This document shows positions 50,047 through 61,549 of a DNA stretch of 64,000 nt, piece by piece; the stretch's first letter is position 1, and every line of letters begins with the position of its first letter. The notes under the pieces are model-generated. The model did not search any database and was not told where the DNA came from. It saw nothing but the letters and a program-made list of their open reading frames with translations. The DNA is taken from the NCBI GenBank assembly GCA_037974965.1, contig JBBPFI010000014.1:248001-312000 (forward strand), given 5' to 3'. This stretch comes from Dacryopinax spathularia. Its lineage: Eukaryota > Basidiomycota > Dacrymycetes > Dacrymycetales > Dacrymycetaceae. The position numbers and the translations under genes were made by a program.

Positions 50047-50524
50047 CCCTGAAGTTATCAGGTAACTAAGAAATGTACAGCTTCGATACCGGTTCTGCAC
50101 AGCTCCTCACTGTCCCCTCCACCATCTTCGCATCAATCCTTCTTCTCCCGCGACCCGCGTAAACCACATCAGTCTCGATCACCGTTCACCATTGGATGGT
50201 TCTTGTCGAGAGTAACCATTACCATTAGCAGCCATGTGCCAAGTATCCCACGATTTGAGCGATGAAACATTTTCCCCATTCATTACCATCGACTTTCCAG
50301 AAAGGCACCTCAAGTTGACATGCATAGCATAATCCTCAGCTCTAGTGGGTCATATGTGGCAGTGGGACAGTGGTAGAACAGAGCAGAGAGGTCGACTGGA
50401 TCGCGTGTATGTAGCATGCACACGAGTAAAATACCGGAGGTGTAATTATGCATCGATCACCCGATGACCGTGGGCTTCCATTCCGAAACAGTATTGATCA
50501 TTCGCTCGCGGCAAACCTGAGGGC
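50047..50524. other. Gap between the TIR element and P450-B
   Basis: No gene or repeat seen; presumably the 3' flank of P450-B. Confidence 0.35.
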
Positions 50525-52409
50525 TCATGATAAGGTGTTGATCAGATCTGCCGCTTTCTCCGATCGAGGAGTGATCTGACACTTGAAGCCCGTCGGATGC
50601 CTGCCCTCGAGTCAGTATGGGCGGAAATCAGAATGCATACGCAACGTACACTATAACGCCGCTCGTATACCGTACATCCGGAAGATCACCGTCGATGGGA
50701 GGAGCGATGCTCAACGCAGCGAGAATGTTGGAGCAAAGGATGAAGAGAGAGGGATCCGCAACATGCACGCCTGGACAGACTCTGCGGCCAAAACCGAAAG
50801 CGGGAGAGCCGAACTCCTGCGTGTTGGAGGTGCTGAATCCCATAGGAGCAGGATTGTCGCCGAGGAAGCGTTCGGGTCGGAATTCGTCAACGTCATCTCC
50901 GTAAGTTGCAGTATCGCGAGACATGTGCCTGTGGCTTATGTCAGCCGTGCACTAGTAATGGCAATGCTGAAAGCACGAACCAAATGTTCGTCAGAACGAT
51001 GGTGCCTTCGGGGATCCAATATCCCTCATACTCGTCGTCCTTGATCAAGCGGTGAGGAAGGCCCATCGGTACAACTGGAGCCCATCGTAAGACCTAGCAA
51101 AAGCTAGCTTAGCAGGACCTGGGTGCGCCAAGCCTGGAAGCGTATACCTCTTTAACCAGGGCATTGGTATAGTGCAGGTTTGCCCTGTCGGCGAATGTCG
51201 GCAAACGCTCTCTTCCCACCACGGCATCCAATTCCTGTTGTGCCTTCCGTTGAACCTCAGGATATAGCACCATAGCCATTATGAAACTGGTCAGTGCAGA
51301 GGGAGTCGTATCGGCTCCTCCGCCATATAGAGAACCGACAGCGTTCTTGATGTGCTCTTCTTCGGTATGCTCCTTCTTCGTCTCCAAAAGCTGAGACGTG
51401 ATGGATGGCAGTGACGTACCAGCCATCTGAAGGGCCGCGTGAGTCACAAGCTGTTACATGTGTGGGTCCAATACCGCATACCATGCGCTCTTTGACCAGG
51501 TAGAATGGAACGTTGAACATCTGCTCCGTTCGATCCCGCCATACACTTGCGGTGTGCCGGAATCCTGCGCCTGGAACCCACTTGGGTACACCCTTCACTA
51601 CGAACACTGGGTCAACAGTGGAAGGTCAGATGAAGCGCGGAACTTACGGATTGGCAAGATGTCCACGATCCAGCGCCCCGGGTAGCAGGCGGCAGAGAAA
51701 TTCTCCATTGCGCGGTTTACGGTATACAGGAGGGAGTCCTCTTCTTGCTCCAATTCATAACCATATGCGATTCGCATGATTGTGGAGGCAGCGTTGCTGG
51801 AAGTAGTCAGCTTCGATATCTGGCCGTCATGTTCTAACTCACCCATGAAAGTGCTTGGCAAAATCAGCGGGCTCGCTCATCAATTTCCGCAGCGTCTTGC
51901 GAGCTTCCGCCTCTTGTAATGCGTGCCACTGCTTCATAGCCGTCGCATTCAGTGCTCGATGGGCCGCTTTACGGGCTTCCCTATGGGGTGTTCCTTCCTG
52001 CAGCGCGAGAGAGCGATTGAAATTGCACATCTCGCCACCAAATACGAGGCGCATGCGGCCCGAGTAGATCGTGGAACGCTTCTCCAGTAAGTCGGCGGCG
52101 ATCTTCAGGGAGCTGATGATAAGGAACGGCTTTCCCAGAACGGACAAGTAGATCATGTCGCCTTCGCTACATATCAGTCTCAATCACGGCCGAGGGCCAA
52201 TGACAGGACGCACCATATTGCTTCTGCCATTGGCTATAGACCAGCCAGTCATTCTCAGTCGGCATGTTGGGTGCATTTCCCACGATCGGATAGCCCTTTG
52301 GGCCAGGAGGCAGAGGCCGCCGCCGTCGCCTCGAGAAGCGCCAGGCCAAAAGCGAGAGAAGGAGGACCGCGCACAACAGATTCGCAAGGAGCAACCATCT
52401 GCCAGCCAT
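50525..52409 (-). CDS. Cytochrome P450-B, 508 aa
   Basis: Model: complement(join(50525..50600,50650..50928,50981..51093,51148..51426,51482..51597,51648..51796,51843..52161,52214..52409)). A paralogue of P450-A. It has an N-terminal anchor, RPLPPGPKGYPIVGN hinge, I-helix GGADTTPS, ExxR in KEVLRW and heme loop FGFGRRVCPGVH with Cys442. It has one extra intron (51094-51147) within what is a single 392-nt exon in A and C; the two parts (279+113) still sum to 392. The start at 52409 gives exon 1 the same 196 nt as P450-A; an ATG at 52466 is in frame upstream. The second-exon acceptor (GCGAAG) is non-preferred but is the only one that keeps the frame with the paralogues. The segment 51843-52161 is the most diverged, so the substrate probably differs. 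Confidence 0.88.
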
Positions 52410-52468
52410 TTCCGCAGTAACAAGCGTAAGATTGGAGACGACGGTCGACGAAGAAGCCTGGGACACGG

Positions 52469-52476
52469 CTTATATA
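52469..52476 (-). promoter_or_regulatory. TATA box of P450-B
   Basis: TATATAAG on the minus strand, about 60-67 nt upstream of the start codon at 52409. Confidence 0.5.
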
Positions 52477-54323
52477 CAACACGCAGGCGATCAATGTTAC
52501 CGCCGATGCTGGCGGCCTAAGCGCCCGCTCCACAATCCCAGACCTTCGGAGGACCCCGCGTCTTGGTGATGGCTCGATGCTTCATCAAGAGTGCCCTATC
52601 TTCCTGAAGAAGACCTCCACTGGATGCTGTGGCTTGGGAGAGGCGATGAGCGATGTGCAAGAATTAGCGACCGTTATACTGTTCGGCGGGCGCCGGTCCA
52701 ACTTAAGCTTCTAGAACGCTATGGTCTCTGAGTCAAGCCAAGCAACTGCAACCGACCATTCTGGTGCGCGCCTGCACAGGAACACGCGTCCAGCATGCAA
52801 ACCTCAGAGAGAGCGCCCCGACAAAGTACTAGAAAGAAGACGTCGAAGATCTGGGATGTATGTGGGACAGCGGGCACACAGAAATATGGGACAGCGGAGC
52901 ACGGTCCCTGATGTCCCTGATAAGTATGAAGTTGCTACCTCCGTTGGTATGGTTTGATGACGCGAAGACTGGGGAACAGGCAACTGCACCACCCTTCTGT
53001 CCAATCCCAACACGACCACCTTGACACGTCAACTGGGAGGTATAAGAGGAAGCGGTTCAATCCCTGATCTTGAATCCTTGACGTGGCAGATAGCCGAAGA
53101 AGTGGCAAGAAGAGCGTGGCCGAGAATGCGGAACCGGAGCTCCGTGCAGGGCTCTCGCGACTCCCGTAGTCAGATTTGGCCGCAGAGGATAGGCTACGGT
53201 GCTTTCAAAACGGAGAAGATGAGAATCCGAACTCCGGTATCCTGAAACTCCGTATCCCGACGTTAAGATGGTGTGAATCGGGTAACTCCGGGCAGGACGG
53301 ACGAGATTCTTTATGCGCCACCCTACGTGTTGTTGATGGAGATATATACCTCTCGTTGGGGCCGGCATTCCATCTGCGCCGGAGACTAGAAGGCGTGTGA
53401 ATGCTTCCAGAAGTTTGGGTTCGGAGGAGGCATGTCCAGGCTATCGTGATTCGGACGAAGTTGGACGACGTGGGAGGATACGCCATACTCAACGATCATG
53501 AGATGGTATAGACAGTCCAGCGAGTTCTGACTGGTGGTACGTGGCAGCCATCGATATGTAAAATCTTCAGGGTGATTGTAAGATGGTCGATCGCTAGCGG
53601 ACGCCCTGAGAACGAGAAGCGCTTCAACAGGATTATGTAATGGGATGTACAGCCTCCATCGTGAGAGCCAAATTTAGCTTCTCGACCTTGACTCGGGGTG
53701 GGCGGGCCCGTTGATATCCATTCACTCCACCATCATGCGGCCTGCTTTTCCGAATATCGCCATTACCATAGCAAGTAGCAATTTCAATAATGACTAAGCA
53801 CATGACATTGGGTAGGTGAGCGCCTATTCATCAGCGTCTAAATGTGCTACACGCGACTCGAACCTGAGACGCGTCGGTGGTCCCCCTTCCCTTTCACCCT
53901 GACCGTTTAGGGCGATGACTCTACGCAACACAACATACATGAAACACACCCTCTTGCCCCTACGTATACCTCCATTCACATACCTGCTAGGCGATCAAAA
54001 CGCCCGGGCAACTCTCCACAGCTACACTTACTCCGGATGGAATATGAATTAATTATTGCTTGCAATCTGGGGGGCTGGGCATATCTCCGGGCTGGGCTGG
54101 GCTGTAACAGGAAGATGTAACACTACGTCTTCTCTGTTTCCCAGGCACGTACATATATGCCGGATCAGACGGTCTAGTCTGCTCTCGCATACCCGCCAGC
54201 TCTGCTCGGCACCCCATAGACTTAGACAGTCCGCCTTCCTTGAACTAGTGGACGACCTACAAGCTCATCTGTTTTCGCGGTCTCCCAGCTTGGACCCACA
54301 TTGACGAGTAACGATCTGATCTG
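52477..54323. other. Long region without a recognised gene
   Basis: About 1.8 kb with only short, mutually contradictory ORFs. A tRNA-like T-loop near 53855 failed inspection. The right end contains the promoter of the secreted protein gene. Confidence 0.4.
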
Positions 54324-55522
54324 ATGCGCTCCTGTCTCCTCCTCTCCCTCGCTGCTGCTGCATCCTGCGCTCTTGCGGCTTCTATCCCGCGATATGAGCA
54401 CGCGCACGACCGCGTGCCGCATCGCGCCCAACCGAGCGCCTGGCCACCAAGCATCCTTCATTCTGGCTCTGGCTCCTCCTCCAGCTCGGGCGCCAGCACA
54501 GGCTCAAGCTCAGCCGCAGGCGACCTAACGCTCAACCCTCTCCCCCCACTCGACCCGATCAAGCTCGACCCCCTACCCCCCACGAACGCCGAACGACTCC
54601 GCCGCGGCTTACCGCTCAAGCAGCCCGCTACTGCTACGCGGACCCGGAAGGCCCGGCAGGCAGAAGTGAGCATCAGCCTCCTCTCGAGCAACACAGCACC
54701 TGCAACCAGCGGAGCAGGAGGTGACGGTGGGCTAGGGGGGGAGACGCTACCGGAGCTGAAACATGCGGATGATCTGGTGAAGATCGAGCAGATTGGGGAG
54801 GAGCTCAAGAAGCTTCTGGGGAAGAGGGACGAGCTGCCTCTCATGCCCACCGAGTGCGTGCCTCCACCCCTCCACGCATACGAAGCGTACTCATGCTGAT
54901 TTGTCTCTGCGTCATAGGGAGAAGAGGCAGGGATACGTAGCCCTCTCTGTATGGCCGGACGATAAGACCGCCGGATACTTGTCCTGCACAAGCGAGAAAT
55001 GTGAGGTCGCCCCGCCGACGGCTGTTTCGCGCGCGACGGTATTCTCGTTCTCCCCGACGACCTCGGGGACAGGGCTGGAGCTGTCGTTCGAGGACGGTGG
55101 AGAAGGACATGTGTTGGCTGGGGTGCTCGAGGGTGAGGACACGACGTGAGTCCCTTTCCGCCTCACGCTAGAAGCTTGCGGCTGACAGGAGGAGCAGTAA
55201 CATACCCCTCAAACCCCTCTCCTCCTCTTCCACAGAGGACAGCACAACCGCCCAATCCCACATATTTTCGTACTCCCCCTCCACGAACACTCTCACCTCC
55301 TCTTGGTCGGGCAAAGAGCTCGCCCTCGTCCCCTCTTCCCCCACCTCCTCCCCTTCCGGCTCCTCTTCCAGCAGCCGACCCGGACTGGTGTTCACGACCG
55401 ATATCGAAGCTGCTCGGGAGGCGCGATACCAGAAGACGTCCTCTGCTTCTTCGTTGCTGAGCGGGTTGGGAAAGGGGCCGCTGACGATGCGCTTCGTGAG
55501 ACTTGTGAGGGAGGAGTGGTAG
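54324..55522 (+). CDS. Secreted protein of unknown function, 360 aa
   Basis: Model: join(54324..54853,54918..55145,55198..55522). Residues 1-19 are a clear signal peptide (MRSCLLLSLAAAASCALAA). Residues 45-65 are a Ser/Gly low-complexity stretch; a Pro/Leu-rich segment and a predicted helix with KIEQIGEELKKLLGKR follow. The C-terminal half (from about 178) looks like a beta-rich domain: GYVALSVWPD, AGYLSCTSEKCEV, ATVFSFSPT, HVLAGVLEGED, HIFSYSPSTNTLTSSW, FTTDIEAARRARYQ. It has few cysteines. I do not recognise the family. Frame and phase are consistent over all three exons, and introns have good donors (GTGCGT, GTGAGT). A cell-wall or extracellular role is only a guess from the signal peptide. 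Confidence 0.75.
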
Positions 55523-56177
55523 GCCCCATATAAGCCTCTGAGCGGGAGAGCGCTACGAGTCGGCTGATATTTATCTTGTTCGTTCGTTGTTACGATATTT
55601 TCGATGGAGCGCTTGCGCTATTTTGTTGTATAATGTACGGTGTACGCGGTCCACCCCATAACGAGGTTCTTGACGCATAACATCTCAGACTCTCGTTCGT
55701 CGTCAGTCAGTGCTTCAGCAAACCAGCGAGTCACTCGAGGAGTCGAGCTCGCACTGCTGAAGCAAGCCGTGGCAGACAGATACCGCCTATCACAGATACC
55801 GCCTATCACTAGTTCGAGGAGAGAACAAATATGGTAGATTACAGAACCACCACCACCACACCGTGCCAAGGAGGGTATAACTACAATAAGATTGAGAGCT
55901 GTATATACAAGACAGAAAATATGCGTGCCGGCGGTGTGTTGAGATGAGATGGGATGTGCTGTGTAAGTAAGGGCGATCTATCCGATTAGCCGTAGGAGCC
56001 ATAAGATAACTCTACTCTCCATTTCCCTATCGTTCCTCCTCCTCGCTCGCTCCCTTCCGACGTCCTTCGTCTCTCCTCTCTCCTCCGCGCCCGTCCTCTT
56101 CGCCAGTTCTCTGCGCCCAGGTGCGCCCAGGTGCATTTCTGCGCCGCCTCACAAAGAGACATACGAAGCGAAGTGCC
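55523..56177. other. Convergent 3' flanks of the secreted-protein and carrier genes
   Basis: No gene. A short direct repeat (AGATACCGCCTATCAC, twice) lies at about 55778-55808. Confidence 0.45.
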
Positions 56178-57691
56178 CTAAGGAACCAACCTCGCCACCC
56201 CCTCATAACAAGCAATCATAACCCCACAAGCCGGGGCGATCTTCGCCGTCCTAGGCCCCACACCCGTCCAGAGCGCCCTCGCACCTTCCTCTCTCCAGAT
56301 CCTGCCTATACCCCTCAAGGTGCCCATTTCCAGCGGCAAGCTAGCCGTCTGCCGGCGGGTCTTGAGGACGTCGAATGGGTTGGTGAGGATGCTGGCGGCT
56401 GTGCCGGCTCCGAAGCCGCTGACGAATGCGAGTGGGGCGCCGAGGAGAGGGGGGGGGAGGAGGGGGGCGAGGGAGAGGGTGATGTTGTGTTGCAGTAACC
56501 AGTATACGCCGGAGAATGGCACATCTCGCCACAGACTCGGGGCAAGGCCTCTCCATAACGTCCGTACGCCTTGTTCCGCCACACTTTCTCTCAAACCCGA
56601 GAGAGTGTGCCGCAGTGTGATCCGGTCTGACCCTGGCGGTGGAGCGGCTTGTAAGCGCGTGCGGACGAGCTCGAGCGGTGAGAAGAGGGTCGTTATGAGT
56701 GTGCGGGAGAGGATGCCGGACGTTAGTGGGATTAGGGGGCCTAGTGTGGGCGGGAGGGTGAGCATTAGGTTGGAGTAGGTGAGCATGTAGAGCGTTTGGG
56801 CGGGGACGGACATGAGTCTGCGAATGCGGGAGAGGGGTCAGCGGGAGGTTCTAGACTTTTGGAGAATACGGAAGGATAGCACAGAATGGGAGAATACAAA
56901 TAGGAAGCGCAGATGGCGAAGAGATGCGTGGAGAGCAAGAGCATGAAGGAAAGAGATAGGGAGTTGGACGTACAGCGTCGTCCCCACGCCCTTCCAGAGC
57001 GCCCCGACCCCCTCAGTCCTCGAGATCCTCCACACCCCATCCCAAAACCCCTCCACCCTCGCCGCCTGTCCCCCAACCCCACCGCCTGCACCCTTATGCA
57101 TCATCCCACCACCCCCAACCCTCTCCTCCCCAACCCACCCGACATCCCACGCACAGCTGGCGGTCGTATGTCTCCCCCCTGTCCCCACGCTCGCCAACGA
57201 AAGCGCGAAGCTCGATAACGGGCGGGCGGCATGCGGCGAGAGAGCGCAGGACGAGGGGGTGGGGTTGGGCGTGGGGGGGCAGACGGAGCATGGTCTTGGT
57301 GGGTGGGGGAAGAGCGGGGTGCGGGTGTGTGGGTGTGAGGAGCTGGAGCTGGAACCAGCGGAGGAGGAGGAGGAAGAAGAGGGGGAGGGGGATTGGGTTT
57401 GGAGTCGGGTCTTTATTACGTCGAAGGGCGTCACTGTACGCGCAGAGCATTAGCATCGGTGTCACTCCCATATAGAGAGAAATGGGGAGGAAGGGAGATG
57501 ATGATGACGATGATGAGATAAGAATCGAACGTACTTGTGAGCGAAGTCATCGCTGCCCCCGAAGCGGCCGCAATCGTCCTCGCTCGCATCGACGGCGGCC
57601 GTGGAGGCGGCGGCTCGTCGATCTCTCCGAAAGGAGTGTCGATTGGCGTTGGCTGTGATTGGGACGAGCGGGTGATGGTGAGCGATGTCAT
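56178..57691 (-). CDS. Mitochondrial carrier (SLC25), Mtm1-like, 418 aa
   Basis: Model: complement(join(56178..56817,56974..57433,57535..57691)). Three carrier repeats are marked by TPFDVIKTRLQ, SPLELVRTRLQ and NPFDVLKTRRQ (the PxD/ExxK/R signature). The first repeat has a long Ser/Pro/Gly-rich insertion of about 110 residues after the signature, a trait of the Mtm1/SLC25A39-40 group, which supports mitochondrial manganese/iron and glutathione homeostasis. Assignment to that group is by this architecture and by GVGTTL and GLAPSLWRDVPFS-type motifs. The protein acts in the inner mitochondrial membrane. The second intron is long for this window (156 nt). Start chosen at 57691 because it gives a short N-terminal arm before the first helix. 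Confidence 0.85.
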
Positions 57692-58619
57692 CGTTGCTTT
57701 TCGCTTGTTGGGGTACGTTTGTGGAGAGGCAGGAGCGTGTCGCTGGCGTCGGTGACTACTGTATGACAGATGTCGACGAGCAGCCAGGGAGAGTAAGACA
57801 GCGATGAAGGGTATAACCTCAAACCGCTCTCCAGACAGACGATGATCTGCAGTCCGAGACCAAGGACGACAAGAGAGGTGACCCAAAGGAGGAAGGACCA
57901 AAGTCAAAAGAGGGAGGACCGCATCCGACAGCGACAAACCGATCGAAATAATTATTGCCGCCCCTCTGCCGATCCCGTCCCGCGTCTTCGGCACACTCGG
58001 ACGTCATCCGCTTGGGCGCGGCAGATGGGGACGGAGAGAACTTAGATCCGATTGATCCCGCTTGACCGCAGGAATCACGTGACTGAAGGGTGTTTAGGGC
58101 TCCAGCTTCCCCGCAACAAAGAAGCGCGCGCAGGGAAGCGTCGCGCGCGCTTGACTCCCTCGAGTTCCTCTCCAGCTTCCTTCGAAAGACTTCAGGCTGA
58201 CGCATGACCAACCAAAAAGATGCTCAACCCTGACCGTTCTCTACCTCACGTAATCCTCTCCGGGCTTCGACGTGGGAACACATGCTGAACATGCTGAACA
58301 CGCTGCGAACCCGTGGGCCCGATCAACATGCTTACTAAGGCAACACCCTGAGTGTTGCTTCTTTTTGCGTTTGTTCCTCTTGTTGGCCTGTCGTCCTCCG
58401 CAGCGAAGTGGGAGGTTTGGCCAATGGCTGAAGGGGGATGAGTCTTAAGAAGGGCAGCGAGGCTGTACACGGGGAGAAAAATGGGCATATATGAACACTG
58501 AACGAGGTCGTCCGACCTGCGACTTCCTCCCTTCCGCTCGACCCCCCTCCTCAACATTCCGCCTACCTACCCTGACCAGGCCTACGACCTCCGACCTCTG
58601 ACCCGTTGAGCACTGAACA
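57692..58619. other. Divergent promoter region between the carrier and P450-C
   Basis: No gene. A CATATATG block at 58486-58493 lies about 130 nt upstream of P450-C and may be its TATA element. Confidence 0.4.
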
Positions 58620-60747
58620 ATGTCCTCCTCCCTCCCAATCTTCCCCTCCCTGTTAGCCCTCTCCATCGCCTACCTCCTCTTCATCTTCCTCCGCCCCTCG
58701 AACAACCGGAAAGGCGTCTATCCCCTCCCGCCCGGTCCGAGGGGTTTGCCGGTGCTGGGGAACACGCTTAGTATCCCGCAGGAGAATGAGTGGGTGTTTT
58801 ATTCGGGGCTGCTGGAGCGGTATGGTACGCTGTCTTTTCCTCCTGCTTCCCCTTCTCTTTCCTGTACGCTTTCTGCAACGCTCCCCAGCGGCGTTGCGCA
58901 CTGGTGGACTTGTGACTTGAGAACTTGAGAACTTGTCAACTTGTCAACTTGTCAACTTGTGCAATTGTGAGATCCTGAGGTTGAGCTGACCCCTCACCCC
59001 AGGGCCCCTGATCCACCTCTCAGTCCTCGGCATGCCCTACCTCGTCATAGGCTCCCTGCGCACCGCCTCCGACCTCTTCGAACACCGTTCCTCGCTCTAC
59101 TCCGGCCGTCTAAACCTAAGCATGGGCGGCGCGCTCGACGGCTGGAAGCGCAGCATGCTGCTGCAGGACGGGCCGGCGCATAGGGGGTATAGGAGGTTCG
59201 CGAAGCGCGGCCTAGGGCAAGGGGCCGTGAAGGGGTGGGAGGAGCTGCAGGAGGTGGAGGCGGGGAGGACGTTGCGGAGGGTTCTGGAGGATCCGGGGAG
59301 GTTTGGGGATCATTTTAGGGCGTGAGCTGTCTCTCTCCTCTCTCTACTTCTTCTTCTTCTTCTTCTCTTCTTCTCTTGTTCTCTTATCATCTGGTGTCTC
59401 TCGAGCACCCGTGTCTGAGTGATCAGAGCTGATGTTGGATGTTTGCGACAGGAACGCAGCGGCGGTAATTATGATGGTCGCTTATGGCCACTCCGTCACG
59501 TCGGAGGACGACCCCTACGTGCGCGAAGTCCGGGAAATGATGGACGAGTTCTCTGTGCTTTTTACGCCTGCTAAGCTGTTGTTGGACTATATTCCTTTCA
59601 GTGCGTGTGCTTCTCTTCTTCTTCTTCTCGCCTTGCCGTCCCTGCCGCGTCGTGCTCTTGCTGATACGGAGCGAATACAGTAAAGTACGTCCCGGAATGG
59701 GTGCCGGGCATGGGGTATAAGAAGACTGTGAGGGAGTGGAAGGTCAAAGCGGACCGGACGTTCGACGCGCCATACCAGGCCACCAAGGCGCGCATGGTTC
59801 GCCCCCCGTCGCCCCCATCCCGCTTGTCTGCTTCTAACCCGTAGTGACCAGGCAGCAGGGACAGCCGTACCATGTATGACGACCCAGCTCCTCTCCGAAA
59901 AAAAGGCGGACGAAATCGAGGACCATATTACCGGCGTAGCGGGCACGCTCTTCCAAGCCGGCGCGGACACTTCGGCATCAGCAATGACAGTCTTCGTCCT
60001 CGCCATGGTGCGCTACCCCGACGTCCAAAAACGTGCCCAGGCAGAACTGGACGCCGTCGTCGGCTCAGACAGGTTGCCGTTGTTTGCGGATAAGGAGAGG
60101 CTGCCGTATCTCAATGCGCTCGTGAAGGAGGTGTTGAGGTGGTTCCCGATCGTTCCGCTGGGGTTCCCGCACAGGTGTACGGAAGAGGACGTGTATGAGG
60201 GGTATAGGATCCCCAAGGACTCGCTCATAATCGTCAACATCTGGTGCGTCTCCTCCTTCCCTGCCCTCTCACACTTCACTCGTACTGAATGATTCCACTT
60301 CTCCAGGCACATGGCCCGAGACAAAGAGACCTACGGCCCCGACGCCGACCAGTTCAACCCCTCCCGCTTCCTGGGCCCCGACCCCGCTCCCAGGGGGTTC
60401 AAAACACCCCAAACGACCGAATTTGGCAGCCCGGCATTCGGGTTCGGCCGCCGGCTCTGTCCGGACCAGCATCTCGCCATGGCGACGCTGTTCATTCTTT
60501 GTTCGAGTATATTGGCGACGTTCGATATTTTGCCGGAGGTGGGGGAGGACGGGAGGGCTGTGCTGCCGGAGTTGGAGGCTACGGGAGGGGTCATCGTGTG
60601 AGTGTTTTGGATTTGTTTTTGTATGATGGGGGATACGGGGATTGCTGACTGGGATGGCGGTCCAGGTACCCCAAACCGTTCAAGTGCAGGATCGTGCCGA
60701 GGTCGGAAAAGGCCGTGGCGTTGATCAAGGAGAGTCAGGGGATATAA
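58620..60747 (+). CDS. Cytochrome P450-C, 517 aa
   Basis: Model: join(58620..58824,59003..59321,59452..59600,59681..59796,59852..60243,60307..60597,60666..60747). Exons 2-6 have the same lengths as in P450-A (319, 149, 116, 392, 291 nt), and protein similarity is high throughout, e.g. GGALDGWKRSMLLQ and AAVIMMVAYGHS. Anchor at about 5-24, hinge YPLPPGPRGLPVLGN, I-helix AGADTSAS, ExxR in KEVLRW, heme loop FGFGRRLCPDQH with Cys445. The heme loop has Asp where A and B have Gly after the Cys-Pro; the ligand itself is intact. Two introns are long for this window (178 and 130 nt). It is on the opposite strand and about 6 kb from P450-B, so it arose by dispersed or inverted duplication. Confidence 0.92.
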
Positions 60748-61549
60748 GAGGTGGACTGGACACCGTACACGGGACTCGAAAGAAGCGCACGCGTACATAC
60801 ATACATCTTTCCTTCTCGGCTGGGGTTATATGTGGTTATGCTCGTCTTCGCTGAGGCTTGCAAAGGATCATGTCTTGTACTCCTGAACGCGGGCTATCAA
60901 GCCCGGCCATAATGGTCAGAAGTACGAAGAGGTACCATACGGGAAATGCCGCGCTACACATGCCCATGCCATTCTGCGTGGCAAGGAGAGCGTCAACCCG
61001 GGAGCACCATCAACACCCTGTACACGCACAGACCTCGCCCGACCCACAGCACGGTAGAGTACGGCGTGGTGTCGGACTCGGTCTTTGGAATCCGATGCCT
61101 TCCGCGTGTTTCGGTGTATTTCAGCATGTTCATCCCAGCTCGTCTGGAATGGAAGGGAGGGAGGTACTTATGACGTCCCCCAGGCTCCTGGGGCCCGGCA
61201 TGCGTCTCAGGACACACGCCTGGAATGAGCGCTCATCGCTTGTACCTCGGATTCTGAGAAGGAACAGTGCGCAACATTCCTCATTCCGATCGCCTCTTGG
61301 TCTCGCATTTAATGAGACAACCTAACAGGCCAGGGGAGAGGGGAGTCAGAGACATGAAAGGAACGCTGTTGGGCGAAGCAGTCTACCACCGGATCTGCGG
61401 ATGAGTCCTGGTGGACCAGCGGCGTACGGTACGAACGTAGAGAGATCCAAGAAAATCCTACATTCCTTCCATCTAAATAGTCTACTACAAACGCATTCAT
61501 CTCATCAATCCCTTCCGTCGTCCCGTAAAACGGCAAATAAGAATAAAGA
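60748..61549. other. Convergent 3' flanks of P450-C and the EamA transporter
   Basis: Short ORFs only; no recognisable gene or repeat. Confidence 0.4.

Noticed and set aside
53820-53960. A tRNA gene suggested by GGTTCGAGTC on the minus strand
   Set aside because: The T stem does not pair (TCAGG against CGCGT) and no D arm or anticodon arm of standard form could be placed.
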